Positions 45,397-55,111 of a stretch of DNA of 64,000 nt are shown piece by piece (positions within the stretch are counted from its first letter, which is position 1; every line of letters begins with the position of its first letter). The notes below the pieces were generated by a model. It made no database searches and was not told the DNA's origin. It saw only the letters and a program-made list of their open reading frames with translations. This stretch comes from PRO6 sp035565775 (GTDB taxonomy: Bacteria > Pseudomonadota > Alphaproteobacteria > Rhizobiales > Xanthobacteraceae): assembly GCA_035565775.1 (NCBI GenBank), contig DATMRW010000025.1, positions 1 to 64,000 on the forward strand, given 5' to 3'. The position numbers and the translations under genes are program-made.

Positions 45397-46762
45397 GCCG
45401 GAAGGTGAAAAGCCGCAGGGTGGGGCGTCAGCGCCCCACAAGGCTGCGCCGCCGAAGCGGCGGCGGGCGGTGTTCTGGCTCGTTGTGCTCGCGGCGGCAA
45501 GTGGGCTCGGCTACTACGGCTGGTCCCGCTTTGGCGCGCAGGATACAGCGGCGATGCGCGGCGCCACCGGACCGCGGCCGGACATGCGGGTGCCGGTGCT
45601 GGCGGCAACGCCGGAGTTGCGTGATGTACCGATCTATCTGCCGGGCGTCGGCTCGGTTCGGGCGCTCAACACAGTCACCGTTCGGGCGCAGGTCGACGGA
45701 AAACTGCTCAAGATCAATTTCGTCGAGGGGCAGGACGTCGAGAAGGGCGACGTGATCGCCGAGATCGACCCGGCGATCTATCGGGCGCAGTACGATCAGG
45801 CCGTCGCCAAGAAGGCGCAGGACGAAGCGCAACTCGCCAATGCCCGCATCGACTTGACGCGCTACGAGCAGCTTGCCGCCAACAATGCCGGCTCCAAGCA
45901 GCAGGCCGACACCCAGCGCGCGATGGTGGCGCAGCTCGAGGCGCTGGTGCGCTCCGATCAGGCGCAGATCGACAATGCGGGGGCGACGCTGGGCTATACG
46001 AAGGTCGTCGCGCCGATCTCCGGCCGTTCGGGCCTGCGTCAGGTCGACGTCGGCAACATCGTGCGCAGCTCTGATGCCAATGGCCTGGTCGTGCTGACCC
46101 AGCTCCAGCCGATCGCGGTGCAGTTCAGCTTGCCGCAGCAGGAGATCTTTCGCGTGAACGCCGCTGCGGCGAAGGGCGAACTCGCCGTGGACGTGTTCGG
46201 CAATGACGGCCGCACCGTGATCGAGAGCGGACGCCTGACCGGCATCGACAACCAGGTCGATCCGACCACCGGCACGGTCAAGCTCAAGGCTGAATTCGCC
46301 AACACCCATTACTGGCTTTGGCCGGGCCAGTTCGTCAACGTCCAGCTCAAGGTCGAGACCATGCAGCAGGTGCTGGTGATCCCGACCGCGGCGGTGCAGC
46401 GCGGCCCCGCCGGCACCTTCAGCTATGTCATCGGCGAGGGCGATGTCGTCTCCGCCAAGCCGATCAAGGTCGTTCATCAGGACGAGATGAGCGCGGTGAT
46501 CGGCGAAGGGCTTTTGCCGGGCCAGCGCGTCGTCACCACGGGCTTCGCCAATCTGTCCGATGGCGCGCGCGTAAAAGTGGACGCGGCTGCGAACCAGCCG
46601 GCGCCGGACCTCGCGCCGCGGCGGCGCACCAAGGGCCCGCCGGGCGCGGGCGGCGCCGAGGCGGGCCAGCAAGGCCAGCGCGGCAAGGGAAACCAGAAGG
46701 GCGGCCAGGGACCCGGCGGCGCGGCGGCGCCGTCGCAGCCGGCCGCTAGCGCGCGGCCATGA
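45386..46762 (+). CDS. RND efflux periplasmic adaptor (MdtA-like)
   Basis: Membrane-fusion protein linking pump and duct, 458 residues. One N-terminal anchor (about 28-45, RAVFWLVVLAAASGLGYYGW). The core has VTVRAQVDGKLLKINFVEGQ (biotinyl-lipoyl half), a helical hairpin (about 110-175), and a second lipoyl half TLGYTKVVAPISGRSGLR. The last about 45 residues are a Gly/Gln/Lys/Ala/Pro-rich low-complexity tail (GGQGPGGAAAP), not usual for MdtA. It is followed 37 bp later by two RND pumps, the mdtABC order. Confidence 0.92.
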   Translation: MLFKPEGEKPQGGASAPHKAAPPKRRRAVFWLVVLAAASGLGYYGWSRFGAQDTAAMRGATGPRPDMRVPVLAATPELRDVPIYLPGVGSVRALNTVTVRAQVDGKLLKINFVEGQDVEKGDVIAEIDPAIYRAQYDQAVAKKAQDEAQLANARIDLTRYEQLAANNAGSKQQADTQRAMVAQLEALVRSDQAQIDNAGATLGYTKVVAPISGRSGLRQVDVGNIVRSSDANGLVVLTQLQPIAVQFSLPQQEIFRVNAAAAKGELAVDVFGNDGRTVIESGRLTGIDNQVDPTTGTVKLKAEFANTHYWLWPGQFVNVQLKVETMQQVLVIPTAAVQRGPAGTFSYVIGEGDVVSAKPIKVVHQDEMSAVIGEGLLPGQRVVTTGFANLSDGARVKVDAAANQPAPDLAPRRRTKGPPGAGGAEAGQQGQRGKGNQKGGQGPGGAAAPSQPAASARP

Positions 46763-46798
46763 CGGCCGCCTGATGTCGAGTAACCGAGGACGCAAGCC

Positions 46799-49700
46799 AT
46801 GAGCGTCTCTGAACCATTCATCCGGCGGCCGATCGCCACGTCGCTGCTCGGCATCGCGCTGATGATCGGCGGTGCGCTCGGCTATCTCGGCCTGCCGGTG
46901 TCGGCGCTGCCGCAGGTCGATTTCCCGACCGTGCAGGTGACGACGCAGCTTCCCGGTGCCAGCGCCGACGTCGTGGCGTCGCTGCTCACCGCGCCGCTCG
47001 AACGGCAGCTCGGCCAGATCTCGGCGCTGTCGTCGATGAATTCGACGAGCTCGTTCGGGGTCAGCCAGATCTCTCTGCAGTTCGACCTCGACCGCGACAT
47101 CGACGGCGCGACGCAGGACGTGCAGGCGGCGATCAACGCCGCTGCCGGAACCCTACCCAAGAACCTGCCGTATCCGCCGACCTACGCCAAGGTGAACCCG
47201 GCCGACGCGCCGGTGATGACTCTGGCGATGACGTCGGAGACTTCGTCGCTGCGGGTGATGAGCGATCTCGCCGATACTATCCTGACCCCGCGCCTCAGCC
47301 AGATCACCGGCGTCGGCCGCGTCTCGGTGATGGGCAATCTCAAGCCCGCCGTGCGCATCCAGGCCGATCTTGCGCGGCTGGCGTCCTACGGCATCGGCAT
47401 GGAGGACCTGCGCGCGGCGATCGCCGCCGCCAACGTCTCCGGGCCGAAGGGCTCGCTCGACGGCGCGCAGCAGTCCTACACCATTTCCGCCAACGATCAG
47501 GTGACGGCGGCCGAGGCCTATCGGCCGATCGTCGTCGCCTATCGCAACGGCGCGCCGGTGACCATCGGCGACATCGCACAGATCGTCGATGGGCTCGAGA
47601 ACGAAAAGACCGGCGGATGGTTTCAGGGCACGCCCGCGGTGATCGTCGACATCCAGCGCCAGCCCGGTGCGAACGTCATCGAGGTCGTGCGCCAGATCCG
47701 CAACGAAATTCCGAAGCTGCAGAGGGCAGTGCCGGCCGGCGTCAAGATCACCATCGTCAGCGATCGCACCGAGACGATCCGCGCCTCGGTGCGCGACGTG
47801 CAGTTCACGCTGGTGCTGGCGGTGATTTTGGTGACGCTGGTGGTGCTGCTATTCCTGCGCTCGATGCGGGCGACGATCATCGCCGGCGTCGCGCTGCCGC
47901 TGTCGCTCGTCACCAGCTTCGGCGTGATGTGGTTTGCCGGCTTCAGCCTCGACAACCTGTCGCTGATGGCGCTGACCATCGGCACCGGCTTTGTGATCGA
48001 CGACGCCATCGTGATGATCGAGAACATCGTTCGCCATATGGAGGACGGCGACTCGCCGATGGAGGCCTCCCTCAAGGGCGCCCGCGAGATCGCCTTCACC
48101 GTGATCTCGCTGACGGTCTCGCTGATCGCGGTGTTCATCCCGCTGCTGTTCATGTCCGGGCTGGTCGGCCGCATGTTCCGCGAATTCGCGCTGACGCTGA
48201 CGATCGCCGTGGTGACGTCGGCGGTGGTGTCGCTGACGCTGACGCCGATGATGTGCTCGCGGATGCTCAAGCATGCCCACGAGGAGCGGCGCATTCCGGG
48301 GCTGGCGACGATCAGCCGCTGGATCGACCGGATGGGCGATGCCTATCAGCGCTCGCTGGTCTGGGTGCTGCGCCATCAGCGGACGACGCTGGTCTTCACC
48401 GTCCTCACCATCTTTGCGACCGTCGGCCTCTATGCGGTTGCGCCGAAGGGCTTTTTGCCGCTGCAGGACACCGGCGTGATCACCGCAGTCACCGAGGCGG
48501 GGCCGGATGTGTCCTTTGCCGAGATGAGGAACCGCCAGGCCGAAGTCGCCGACGCGATCCGCCATGATCCGCAGGTAGAGGGCGTCGTCTCGGTGATCGG
48601 CTCCGGCTCGGTCAACCCGACGATGAATGTCGGCCGGATCGTGGTGACGCTAACGCCGCGCGACGAACGGCGCGATGACGTCGTGACGGTGCTGAACCGG
48701 CTCAAGGAGCGGGTGGCGCACATTCCCGGCATGACGGTGTATTTCCAGCCGGTGCAGGACATCCAGATCAGCACGCGCTCCAGCCGCTCGCAATATCAGT
48801 ACACGCTGACCGCGACCGACGCGAAGGAGATCTCGGAGTGGTCGGAGCGCCTCGTCAAGGAGTTGCGCGCCGATCCAAAGTTCCGCGATGTCTCGTCCGA
48901 GCTGCAGGAGAACGGGCTGCGGGCGCGGGTCGATGTCAATCGCCAGCGGGCAGGGCAGCTCGGCGTGTCGGTGCAGGGCGTCAACGACACGCTGAACGAC
49001 GCTTTCGGCCAGCGGCAGATTTCCACCATCTACGGTCAGGCGAACCAGTACCGCGTGGTGCTGGAGGCGCTGCCGGAATATCAGACCGATCCGGGCGTGC
49101 TGTCGCGTCTTTACGTGCCGGGCACCGGCGGCGCGCAGGTGCCGATCTCGGCGGTCGCCAGCCTGACGCGCACCACCGCGCCGCTGGTGATTGCCCATCA
49201 GGCGCAGTTTCCGGCGGCGACGTTGAGCTACAACCTCGCTCCCGGCGTGTCGCTCGGCGATGCCGTGAAAGCGGTGGCGGAGGCGGAGGCGCGCATCGGC
49301 ATGCCCGGTTCGATCCTCGGCATCTACTCGGGCGATGCGGCCGAGTTTCAGCGCTCGCTTGCCGGCCAGCCATGGCTGATCCTTGCCGCGATCATCACGA
49401 TCTACATCGTGCTCGGCGTGCTCTACGAGAGCTACATCCACCCGATCACGATCCTGTCGACGCTGCCGTCGGCGGGCATCGGCGCCATTCTCGCGCTGCT
49501 CATGGTCGGGCAGGACCTGTCGGTGATCGGGCTGATCGGCATCATTCTTCTGATGGGCATCGTCAAGAAGAACGCGATCATGATGATCGACTTCGCCCTC
49601 GAGGCGGAGCGGCATCAGCAGATGTCGGCCTATGAGGCGATCGTGCAGGCGTGCCATCTGCGCTTCCGCCCGATCATGATGACGACGCTGGCGGCGCTGC

Positions 49701-49906
49701 TCGGCGCGCTGCCGCTGGCGGTGGAAAGCGGCACCGGCTCGGAGCTGCGCTTTCCCCTCGGCGTTTCGATCATCGGCGGCCTGCTGCTCAGCCAGCTCCT
49801 GACGCTCTACACGACGCCGGTGGTCTATCTCGCGCTCGATCGCCTCAACCGGCGGATCGAGAAGGCGACGCCGCCGGTCGCGGGGACTGCCGAAGGGGCG
49901 CAGTGA
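46799..49906 (+). CDS. RND efflux pump permease, first of two (MdtB-like)
   Basis: Proton-driven multidrug exporter of 1035 residues, 12 membrane helices with two large periplasmic loops. N-terminal SVSEPFIRRPIATSLLGIAL; proton-relay Asp pair in FVIDDAIVMIENIVRHM (TM4, residues near 400); TM10 relay lysine region GIVKKNAIMMIDFALE. All are intact. Its stop overlaps the next pump's start by one base. Two RND subunits in tandem after one adaptor match MdtBC, which forms a heterotrimer exporting bile salts, novobiocin and similar compounds in E. coli; the substrates here are unknown. Confidence 0.94.
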   Translation: MSVSEPFIRRPIATSLLGIALMIGGALGYLGLPVSALPQVDFPTVQVTTQLPGASADVVASLLTAPLERQLGQISALSSMNSTSSFGVSQISLQFDLDRDIDGATQDVQAAINAAAGTLPKNLPYPPTYAKVNPADAPVMTLAMTSETSSLRVMSDLADTILTPRLSQITGVGRVSVMGNLKPAVRIQADLARLASYGIGMEDLRAAIAAANVSGPKGSLDGAQQSYTISANDQVTAAEAYRPIVVAYRNGAPVTIGDIAQIVDGLENEKTGGWFQGTPAVIVDIQRQPGANVIEVVRQIRNEIPKLQRAVPAGVKITIVSDRTETIRASVRDVQFTLVLAVILVTLVVLLFLRSMRATIIAGVALPLSLVTSFGVMWFAGFSLDNLSLMALTIGTGFVIDDAIVMIENIVRHMEDGDSPMEASLKGAREIAFTVISLTVSLIAVFIPLLFMSGLVGRMFREFALTLTIAVVTSAVVSLTLTPMMCSRMLKHAHEERRIPGLATISRWIDRMGDAYQRSLVWVLRHQRTTLVFTVLTIFATVGLYAVAPKGFLPLQDTGVITAVTEAGPDVSFAEMRNRQAEVADAIRHDPQVEGVVSVIGSGSVNPTMNVGRIVVTLTPRDERRDDVVTVLNRLKERVAHIPGMTVYFQPVQDIQISTRSSRSQYQYTLTATDAKEISEWSERLVKELRADPKFRDVSSELQENGLRARVDVNRQRAGQLGVSVQGVNDTLNDAFGQRQISTIYGQANQYRVVLEALPEYQTDPGVLSRLYVPGTGGAQVPISAVASLTRTTAPLVIAHQAQFPAATLSYNLAPGVSLGDAVKAVAEAEARIGMPGSILGIYSGDAAEFQRSLAGQPWLILAAIITIYIVLGVLYESYIHPITILSTLPSAGIGAILALLMVGQDLSVIGLIGIILLMGIVKKNAIMMIDFALEAERHQQMSAYEAIVQACHLRFRPIMMTTLAALLGALPLAVESGTGSELRFPLGVSIIGGLLLSQLLTLYTTPVVYLALDRLNRRIEKATPPVAGTAEGAQ

Positions 49907-52900
49907 TGTCGATCTCGGAGCCGTTCATTCGCCGTCCGGTGGGCACCACGCTGATGGCGATTGGGCTGTTTCTGCTTGGTCTCGTCGCCTACCAGTTCCT
50001 TGCGGTGGCGAGCGTGCCGAATGTCGAGTTTCCGATCATCAACGTGTCCGCCTCGCGGCCGGGTGCAAGCCCGGAGGTGATGGCGGCGACGGTGGCCTCG
50101 CCGCTCGAGCGGCGGCTCGGCGAAATCGCCGGCGTCAACCAGCTTACCTCGTCGAGTTCGCTCGGCTCGACCAGCATCTCGCTGCAGTTCGATATCGGCC
50201 GCAACATCGACCGCGCCGCCCGCGACGTGCAGGCGGCGATCAACGCCTCGCTCGCCGATCTGCCGACCGACCTGCCGTCGCTGCCCAGTTTCCGCAAGGC
50301 CAATCCATCGGCCGCGCCGGTGCTGATCGTCGCGCTGTCGTCGGATACGATTGCCCCCGGCGCGATCTACGACGTCGCCGACACGGTGCTGGCGCAGCGG
50401 ATCTCGCAGGTGCCGGGGGTGGGGCAGGTGTCGGTGAGCGGTGCCGATCAGCCCGCGGTGCGCATCAGCGTCAACCCGATCGCGCTGGCGCTCGCGGGCA
50501 TCTCGACCGACGACGTGCGGCAGGCCATCGTCAACGCCAATCCGCTCGCGCCGGTCGGCCTGTTCGACGGCGCGCGGCAGAGCGAAACCATCGCGGTCAA
50601 CCGCCAGATGAGGTCCGCGGCCGAGTTTCGCGACATCATCGTCAAGAGCGCTAGCGGCAATTCCGTGCGGCTCTCGGATGTTGCCGAAGTACGCGACGGC
50701 TCGCGCGACAGCCGCTCGATCGCCTGGTACAACAAGCAGCCCGCGGTGCTGCTGATCATCACCAAGCAGCCGGACGCCAACGTGATCGCCACCGTCGATG
50801 GCGTGAAGGCGCTTCTGCCCGAGCTGAAGCGGTGGATTCCCCAAGGTATCGATATTTCCGTCCTGTCCGACCGCACCGGATCGATCCGCGCCAGCGTGAA
50901 GGATATGGAGTGGACGCTCGGCGCGACCGTCGTGCTGGTGATGGCGGTGGTGTTCATCTTCCTGCGCCGGGGCACGCCGACGGTTGCCGCCGGCGTCTCG
51001 GTGCCGCTCGCGCTCGCCGGCACCTGCGCCGGCATGTGGATCGCCGGGTTCTCGATCAACAACCTGTCGCTGATGGCGCTGGCGATCTCGGTCGGCTTCG
51101 TCGTCGATGATGCCATCGTGATGATCGAGAACATGTACCGCAATCTCGAACGCGGCATGTCGACCTATCAGGCGGCGCTGGAGGGGGCGCGGCAGGTCGG
51201 TTTCACCGTCGTCTCGATCAGCCTGTCGCTGGTCGCGGCCTTCACGCCGCTGATCTTCATGGAGGGCGTGGTCGGCCGCCTGCTGCGTGAATTCTCGCTG
51301 ACGCTGACCTTTGCAATTGTCGTCTCGACCTTCGTCGCGCTGACGGTGACGCCGATGATCTGCGCGCACTATATCAAGGAGGGCCAGCTCCATCGCGTGA
51401 CGTGGTTTGACCGGCTGATCGAGGGCACGCTCGGCCGCTGCGTGCGGTTCTATGAGCGCACGCTTCATGTCGTGCTGCGGTTTCCCTATCTGACCCTGAT
51501 CGTGTTCTTCGCCACCATCGGCTTGACCGCGATGATGTATGTGAAGGTGCCGAAGGGCTATTTCCCGCCCGACGATTCCGGCCTGATCCTCGGCTCGACC
51601 CGCGCCTCCGCCGACGTCTCCTTTCAGGCGATGCTGACGCTGCAGCAGCAGATCGCCGACATCGTGATGGCGGACCCGGCGGTCTCCGGCATCGGCTCCA
51701 GCCTCGGCGGCAGCGGGCGCGGCCGCGGCCAGAACCGCGGCCGGATGTTCATCAGCCTCAAGCCGCTGGAAGAGCGCGGCGGCCTGACGACGCAGCAGGT
51801 GATCGACCGGATGCGGAGCAAGATCGGCTCCATCCCCGGCATCCGGCTCTTCATGTTCGCCGCGCAGGATATCCGCGCTGGCGGGCGGCAGAGCGACTCC
51901 GACTATCAATACACGGTGGTCAGCGCCGACCTGAACCTGCTGCGGCAATGGGGGCCGCTCATCGCCAAACGGCTGGAAACGGTGGAGGGCATCACCGATG
52001 TTTCGGCCGACAGCGAGCCCGGCGGCCTGCAACTGACGCTGAAGATCGATCGCATGGCGGCCTCGCGCCTCGGCGTGCGCGTGCAGGATATCGACAACGC
52101 GCTGAACAACGCGTTCTCGCAGCGCCAGATTTCGACGATCTACACCAGCCGCAACCAGTACCGGACGATTCTGGAGATCGACCCGGCGTTCCAGAACGAC
52201 CCGTCGGATCTTGACCGGATTTTTGTGGCGGGCGCCAACAACACGCAAGTGCCGCTCTCGGCGGTGGTCAAGCGCGAGCGCGAGCTGGCGCCGCTCGCCG
52301 TCTATCATCAGTCGGCGTTCCCGTCCTCGACCATTTCCTTCGGCCTGCTGCCGGGCGTGCAACTGGAAGCCGCGACCGCGAACATCCAGCAGGCGGTCAA
52401 CGAGATGCATCTGCCCGAGGGCATTCGCGGCAGCTTTGACGGCAATGCCGCGGACTTCCGCGCCACCGCGAGCCGCCAGCCGCTGCTGATTTTGGCGGCG
52501 CTGGTTGCGGTCTACATCGTGCTGGGCGTCCTCTACGAGAGCCTTGCGCACCCGCTGACGATCATCTCGACCCTGCCCTCGGCGGGGCTGGGCGCGCTGC
52601 TCGCCCTGCAGCTCACCGGCCTGCCGCTGACGGTGATCGCCTTCATCGGCATCATTCTGCTGATCGGCATCGTGAAGAAGAACGGCATCATGATCGTCGA
52701 TTTCGCGCTCGAGGGGGAGCGCCAGCGCGGCCTGTCCTCCGACGAGGCGATCTTCGAGGCGTGCATCGCCCGGTTCCGCCCGATCCTGATGACGACATTG
52801 GCAGCGCTGCTTGCGGCGGTGCCGTTGGTGATCGCGGTCGGGCCGGGCACGGAACTGCGGCGGCCGCTCGGGGTCACGATTATCGGCGGGCTGATCGTCT

Positions 52901-53004
52901 CGCAGGTGCTGACGCTGTACACGACGCCGGTGATCTATCTTCTGATCGACCGGCTGCGGCGGCGAGGGGAACGGCGGCGGCCCGCGCCTGTGCCTGCGGA
53001 ATAG
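49906..53004 (+). CDS. RND efflux pump permease, second of two (MdtC-like)
   Basis: Second RND exporter, 1032 residues, starting MSISEPFIRRPVGTTLMAIG. The relay motif is FVVDDAIVMIENMYRNLE and the TM10 motif GIVKKNGIMIVDFALE. It carries a glycine/arginine-rich loop GSSLGGSGRGRGQNRGRM near residue 600, not seen in the first pump. The ATG begins on the last base of the MdtB-like stop codon. It is probably paired with the preceding subunit. The operon ends here; no TetR- or two-component regulator is found beside it. Confidence 0.94.
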   Translation: MSISEPFIRRPVGTTLMAIGLFLLGLVAYQFLAVASVPNVEFPIINVSASRPGASPEVMAATVASPLERRLGEIAGVNQLTSSSSLGSTSISLQFDIGRNIDRAARDVQAAINASLADLPTDLPSLPSFRKANPSAAPVLIVALSSDTIAPGAIYDVADTVLAQRISQVPGVGQVSVSGADQPAVRISVNPIALALAGISTDDVRQAIVNANPLAPVGLFDGARQSETIAVNRQMRSAAEFRDIIVKSASGNSVRLSDVAEVRDGSRDSRSIAWYNKQPAVLLIITKQPDANVIATVDGVKALLPELKRWIPQGIDISVLSDRTGSIRASVKDMEWTLGATVVLVMAVVFIFLRRGTPTVAAGVSVPLALAGTCAGMWIAGFSINNLSLMALAISVGFVVDDAIVMIENMYRNLERGMSTYQAALEGARQVGFTVVSISLSLVAAFTPLIFMEGVVGRLLREFSLTLTFAIVVSTFVALTVTPMICAHYIKEGQLHRVTWFDRLIEGTLGRCVRFYERTLHVVLRFPYLTLIVFFATIGLTAMMYVKVPKGYFPPDDSGLILGSTRASADVSFQAMLTLQQQIADIVMADPAVSGIGSSLGGSGRGRGQNRGRMFISLKPLEERGGLTTQQVIDRMRSKIGSIPGIRLFMFAAQDIRAGGRQSDSDYQYTVVSADLNLLRQWGPLIAKRLETVEGITDVSADSEPGGLQLTLKIDRMAASRLGVRVQDIDNALNNAFSQRQISTIYTSRNQYRTILEIDPAFQNDPSDLDRIFVAGANNTQVPLSAVVKRERELAPLAVYHQSAFPSSTISFGLLPGVQLEAATANIQQAVNEMHLPEGIRGSFDGNAADFRATASRQPLLILAALVAVYIVLGVLYESLAHPLTIISTLPSAGLGALLALQLTGLPLTVIAFIGIILLIGIVKKNGIMIVDFALEGERQRGLSSDEAIFEACIARFRPILMTTLAALLAAVPLVIAVGPGTELRRPLGVTIIGGLIVSQVLTLYTTPVIYLLIDRLRRRGERRRPAPVPAE

Positions 53005-53050
53005 TCCAGCGCGGCATTGCGGGCGGCGCCGGTCGCGCGTATAGCGGGCC

Positions 53051-53833
53051 ATGTCCAGCGCCCCCGACCAGACCAGCCAAGCCGCCGCCGTCCATGCCTC
53101 CAGCGTGGAGGAGGTGGAGACTTGCCCGCACTGCGCCAAGCCGCTGCCGCTTTGCGTCTGCGAGCAGGTGAAGCCCGTCGACAGCCGCCTGTCGCTCCTC
53201 GTGCTGATGCACCCGCAGGAGCAGGACAAGGCGCTGGCCACCGCGCGGCTGACCGCCATGCACTTTTCGGACGCGGTGGTGAAGATCGGCCTGTCCTGGC
53301 CCAGCCTGTCGCGCATCCTTGGCCGCGAGGTCGATCCGCAGCGCTGGGGCATTCTCTATCTCGGCTCGGTCAATCCGGCGCATCTCGTGGGCGATCCCGA
53401 TCAGGAGGTGTTCGTCGTCGACCGCAAGGGCAATGCAGAAGAGCATCAGCGCGGCATTCTGCGGGGGCTTGAGGGCATCATCCTGCTCGACGGCACCTGG
53501 AGCCAGGCGAAGACGCTGTGGTGGCGCAATGCGTGGATGCTCAAGTGCCGCCGTCTGGTGCTCGCGCCGAAGCGTGCGTCGCGCTACGGCAAACTGCGCC
53601 GCGAACCGCGCCGCGAGGGCCTTTCCACCATCGAGGCGGCGGCGCTGGTGATGTCGCGGCTCCAGGGTCGCCCGGAGATCGAGACGTCGCTGATGGCGAG
53701 CTTTGATGCGATGCTGAGCGCCTATCGGGCCGCATTGCCGTCGATGCCGGAACTGGCGGCGAAGCCGCGCCGCAAGGGCGGCCGCCGGCCCGCGAGCAAG
53801 GGCAAAACGGGCGCGAAAGACGCGAAAAGCTAA
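53051..53833 (+). CDS. DTW-domain protein, likely tRNA-uridine aminocarboxypropyltransferase
   Basis: DTW-domain enzymes (TapT) add an aminocarboxypropyl group from SAM to uridine in tRNA (acp3U47). 260 residues. The N-terminal CPHCAKPLPLCVC (about residues 25-37) is a zinc site; the DTW motif occurs in IILLDGTWSQAK (the D-G-T-W variant, about residues 141-152); STIEAAAL follows. The C-terminus is Lys/Arg-rich. It sits 46 bp after the efflux operon and convergent with ku; no functional link to either is implied. Confidence 0.85.
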   Translation: MSSAPDQTSQAAAVHASSVEEVETCPHCAKPLPLCVCEQVKPVDSRLSLLVLMHPQEQDKALATARLTAMHFSDAVVKIGLSWPSLSRILGREVDPQRWGILYLGSVNPAHLVGDPDQEVFVVDRKGNAEEHQRGILRGLEGIILLDGTWSQAKTLWWRNAWMLKCRRLVLAPKRASRYGKLRREPRREGLSTIEAAALVMSRLQGRPEIETSLMASFDAMLSAYRAALPSMPELAAKPRRKGGRRPASKGKTGAKDAKS

Positions 53834-53865
53834 CCGCGTTTCGCGCAGAAAATCAGCCAGCGACG

Positions 53866-54858
53866 TCAGCTCGCCTTGCGCGTGGTGCGGCTTTTGCGGG
53901 CTGCCGGACGCTTGGCGGGCGCCTTTGCCTTCTTGCTCGCCGCCGCCTTGCCTTCGCCTTTTCCTGAGATCGGCAGCAGCATTTCCGTCTGCCCGGCCGC
54001 GCGCTTGCGCGCTTTCTTTGCCTTGGCCTTGGGCGGAGCCTTCGCCTCGGCACCGGCTTCTGCCTTCTGGGAAGCGCCGCGTTTCTCGCCCGACAGGCTT
54101 TTGCGCAGCGCATCCATCAGGTTGATGACGTTGCTCGGCTTCGGCGCGTCGTAGGCGACAATCGTCTCGCCGTGGCGCTTCTTGTTGACGAGATCGACGA
54201 GCGCAGCCTCGTAGTGGTCCTCGAATTTCTTCGGCTCGAAGTGTCCGGCTTTGGTCTCGACGATATGCGAGGCGAGATCCAGCATCTCTTTCGTCAGCTT
54301 GACGTCCTGAATGCCGTCAAAATACTCGGCCTCGTTGCGGACCTCGTAGGGGTAGCGCAGCAGCATGCCGACCAAACCGCGCCCCTGCGGCTCCAGCGCG
54401 ATGACGTGCTCGCGATTGGTCAGCACGATGCGGGCCAGCGCGACGCGATCCAGTTTCCGGATGGTTTCGCGGATCACGGCGTAGGCGTCGTGGCCGACCT
54501 TGCCATCCGGCACAATGTAGTAGGGACGGATGAAGTAGCGGTTGTCGATCTCCGTGCGCGGGACGAATTCGTCGATGTCGATGGTGTGCGCCGATTCCAG
54601 CGCAATATTTTCCAACTCGTCCTTCGTCACCTCGACATAGGTGCCCTTGTCGACCTGATAGCCCTTGATGATGTCCTGCGACTCGACCTCGTCGCCGGTT
54701 TCGGCGTCGACCTTGAGATAGCGAATCCGGTTGCCGGTGTTGCGATTGAGCTGGTTGAAGGTGATTTTTTCAGAATCCGACGTCGCCGGATAAAGGGCCA
54801 CCGGGCAGGTGACGAGGGACAGGCGCAAAAAACCCTTCCAGTTCGCACGCGGGGCCAT
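53866..54858 (-). CDS. ku: Ku protein (non-homologous end joining)
   Basis: DNA-end-binding ring of bacterial NHEJ that recruits LigD. 330 residues from ATG 54858 (MAPRANWKGFLRLSLVTCPVALYPAT). The Ku core spans about 5-255 (for example FNQLNRNTGNRIRYLK, IDIDEFVPRTEIDNRYF, LRYPYEVRNE). The last about 60 residues are a Lys/Ala-rich tail (KAKKARKRAAGQ, ARKSRTTRKAS), as in many alphaproteobacterial Ku proteins, likely DNA-binding. No ligD is in the window; in rhizobia ku and ligD can be separate. Confidence 0.95.
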   Translation of the reverse strand: MAPRANWKGFLRLSLVTCPVALYPATSDSEKITFNQLNRNTGNRIRYLKVDAETGDEVESQDIIKGYQVDKGTYVEVTKDELENIALESAHTIDIDEFVPRTEIDNRYFIRPYYIVPDGKVGHDAYAVIRETIRKLDRVALARIVLTNREHVIALEPQGRGLVGMLLRYPYEVRNEAEYFDGIQDVKLTKEMLDLASHIVETKAGHFEPKKFEDHYEAALVDLVNKKRHGETIVAYDAPKPSNVINLMDALRKSLSGEKRGASQKAEAGAEAKAPPKAKAKKARKRAAGQTEMLLPISGKGEGKAAASKKAKAPAKRPAARKSRTTRKAS

Positions 54859-55036
54859 TTTCCAACTCCATACGCAACGCCACCCCGACCTAATTTTCGA
54901 GGTCCGGGAAGGTTCCGGGGCTGGAAATGGAGCCTGGTGGCTGCGCGACAGCAACTGGCCGCGCAAAAGCGCCGGCTTGCGATGTGCTGATCGTGTCAGG
55001 TGAAGGAGGGTTGGCTGCGCGAAATATTGAAAAGAA

Positions 55037-55111
55037 TGGCTCCCCGGGCCGGATTCGAACCAGCGACCAACCGGTTAACAGCCGGTTGCTCTACCACTGA
55101 GCTACCAGGGA
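55037..55111 (-). tRNA. tRNA-Asn (anticodon GTT)
   Basis: Minus strand, 75 nt with CCA. Acceptor TCCCTGG / CCGGGGA (one U-G pair), discriminator G, anticodon stem ACCGG/CCGGT with loop CTGTTAA, T-arm GCTGG-TTCGAAT-CCGGC. Reads AAC/AAU; a GUN-type anticodon and therefore a substrate of the queuosine pathway encoded by queA-tgt. Confidence 0.96.

Noticed and set aside
49825..53352. An 1175-codon open frame opposite the second RND pump
   Set aside because: Low-complexity antisense shadow; the plus strand has complete RND motifs.
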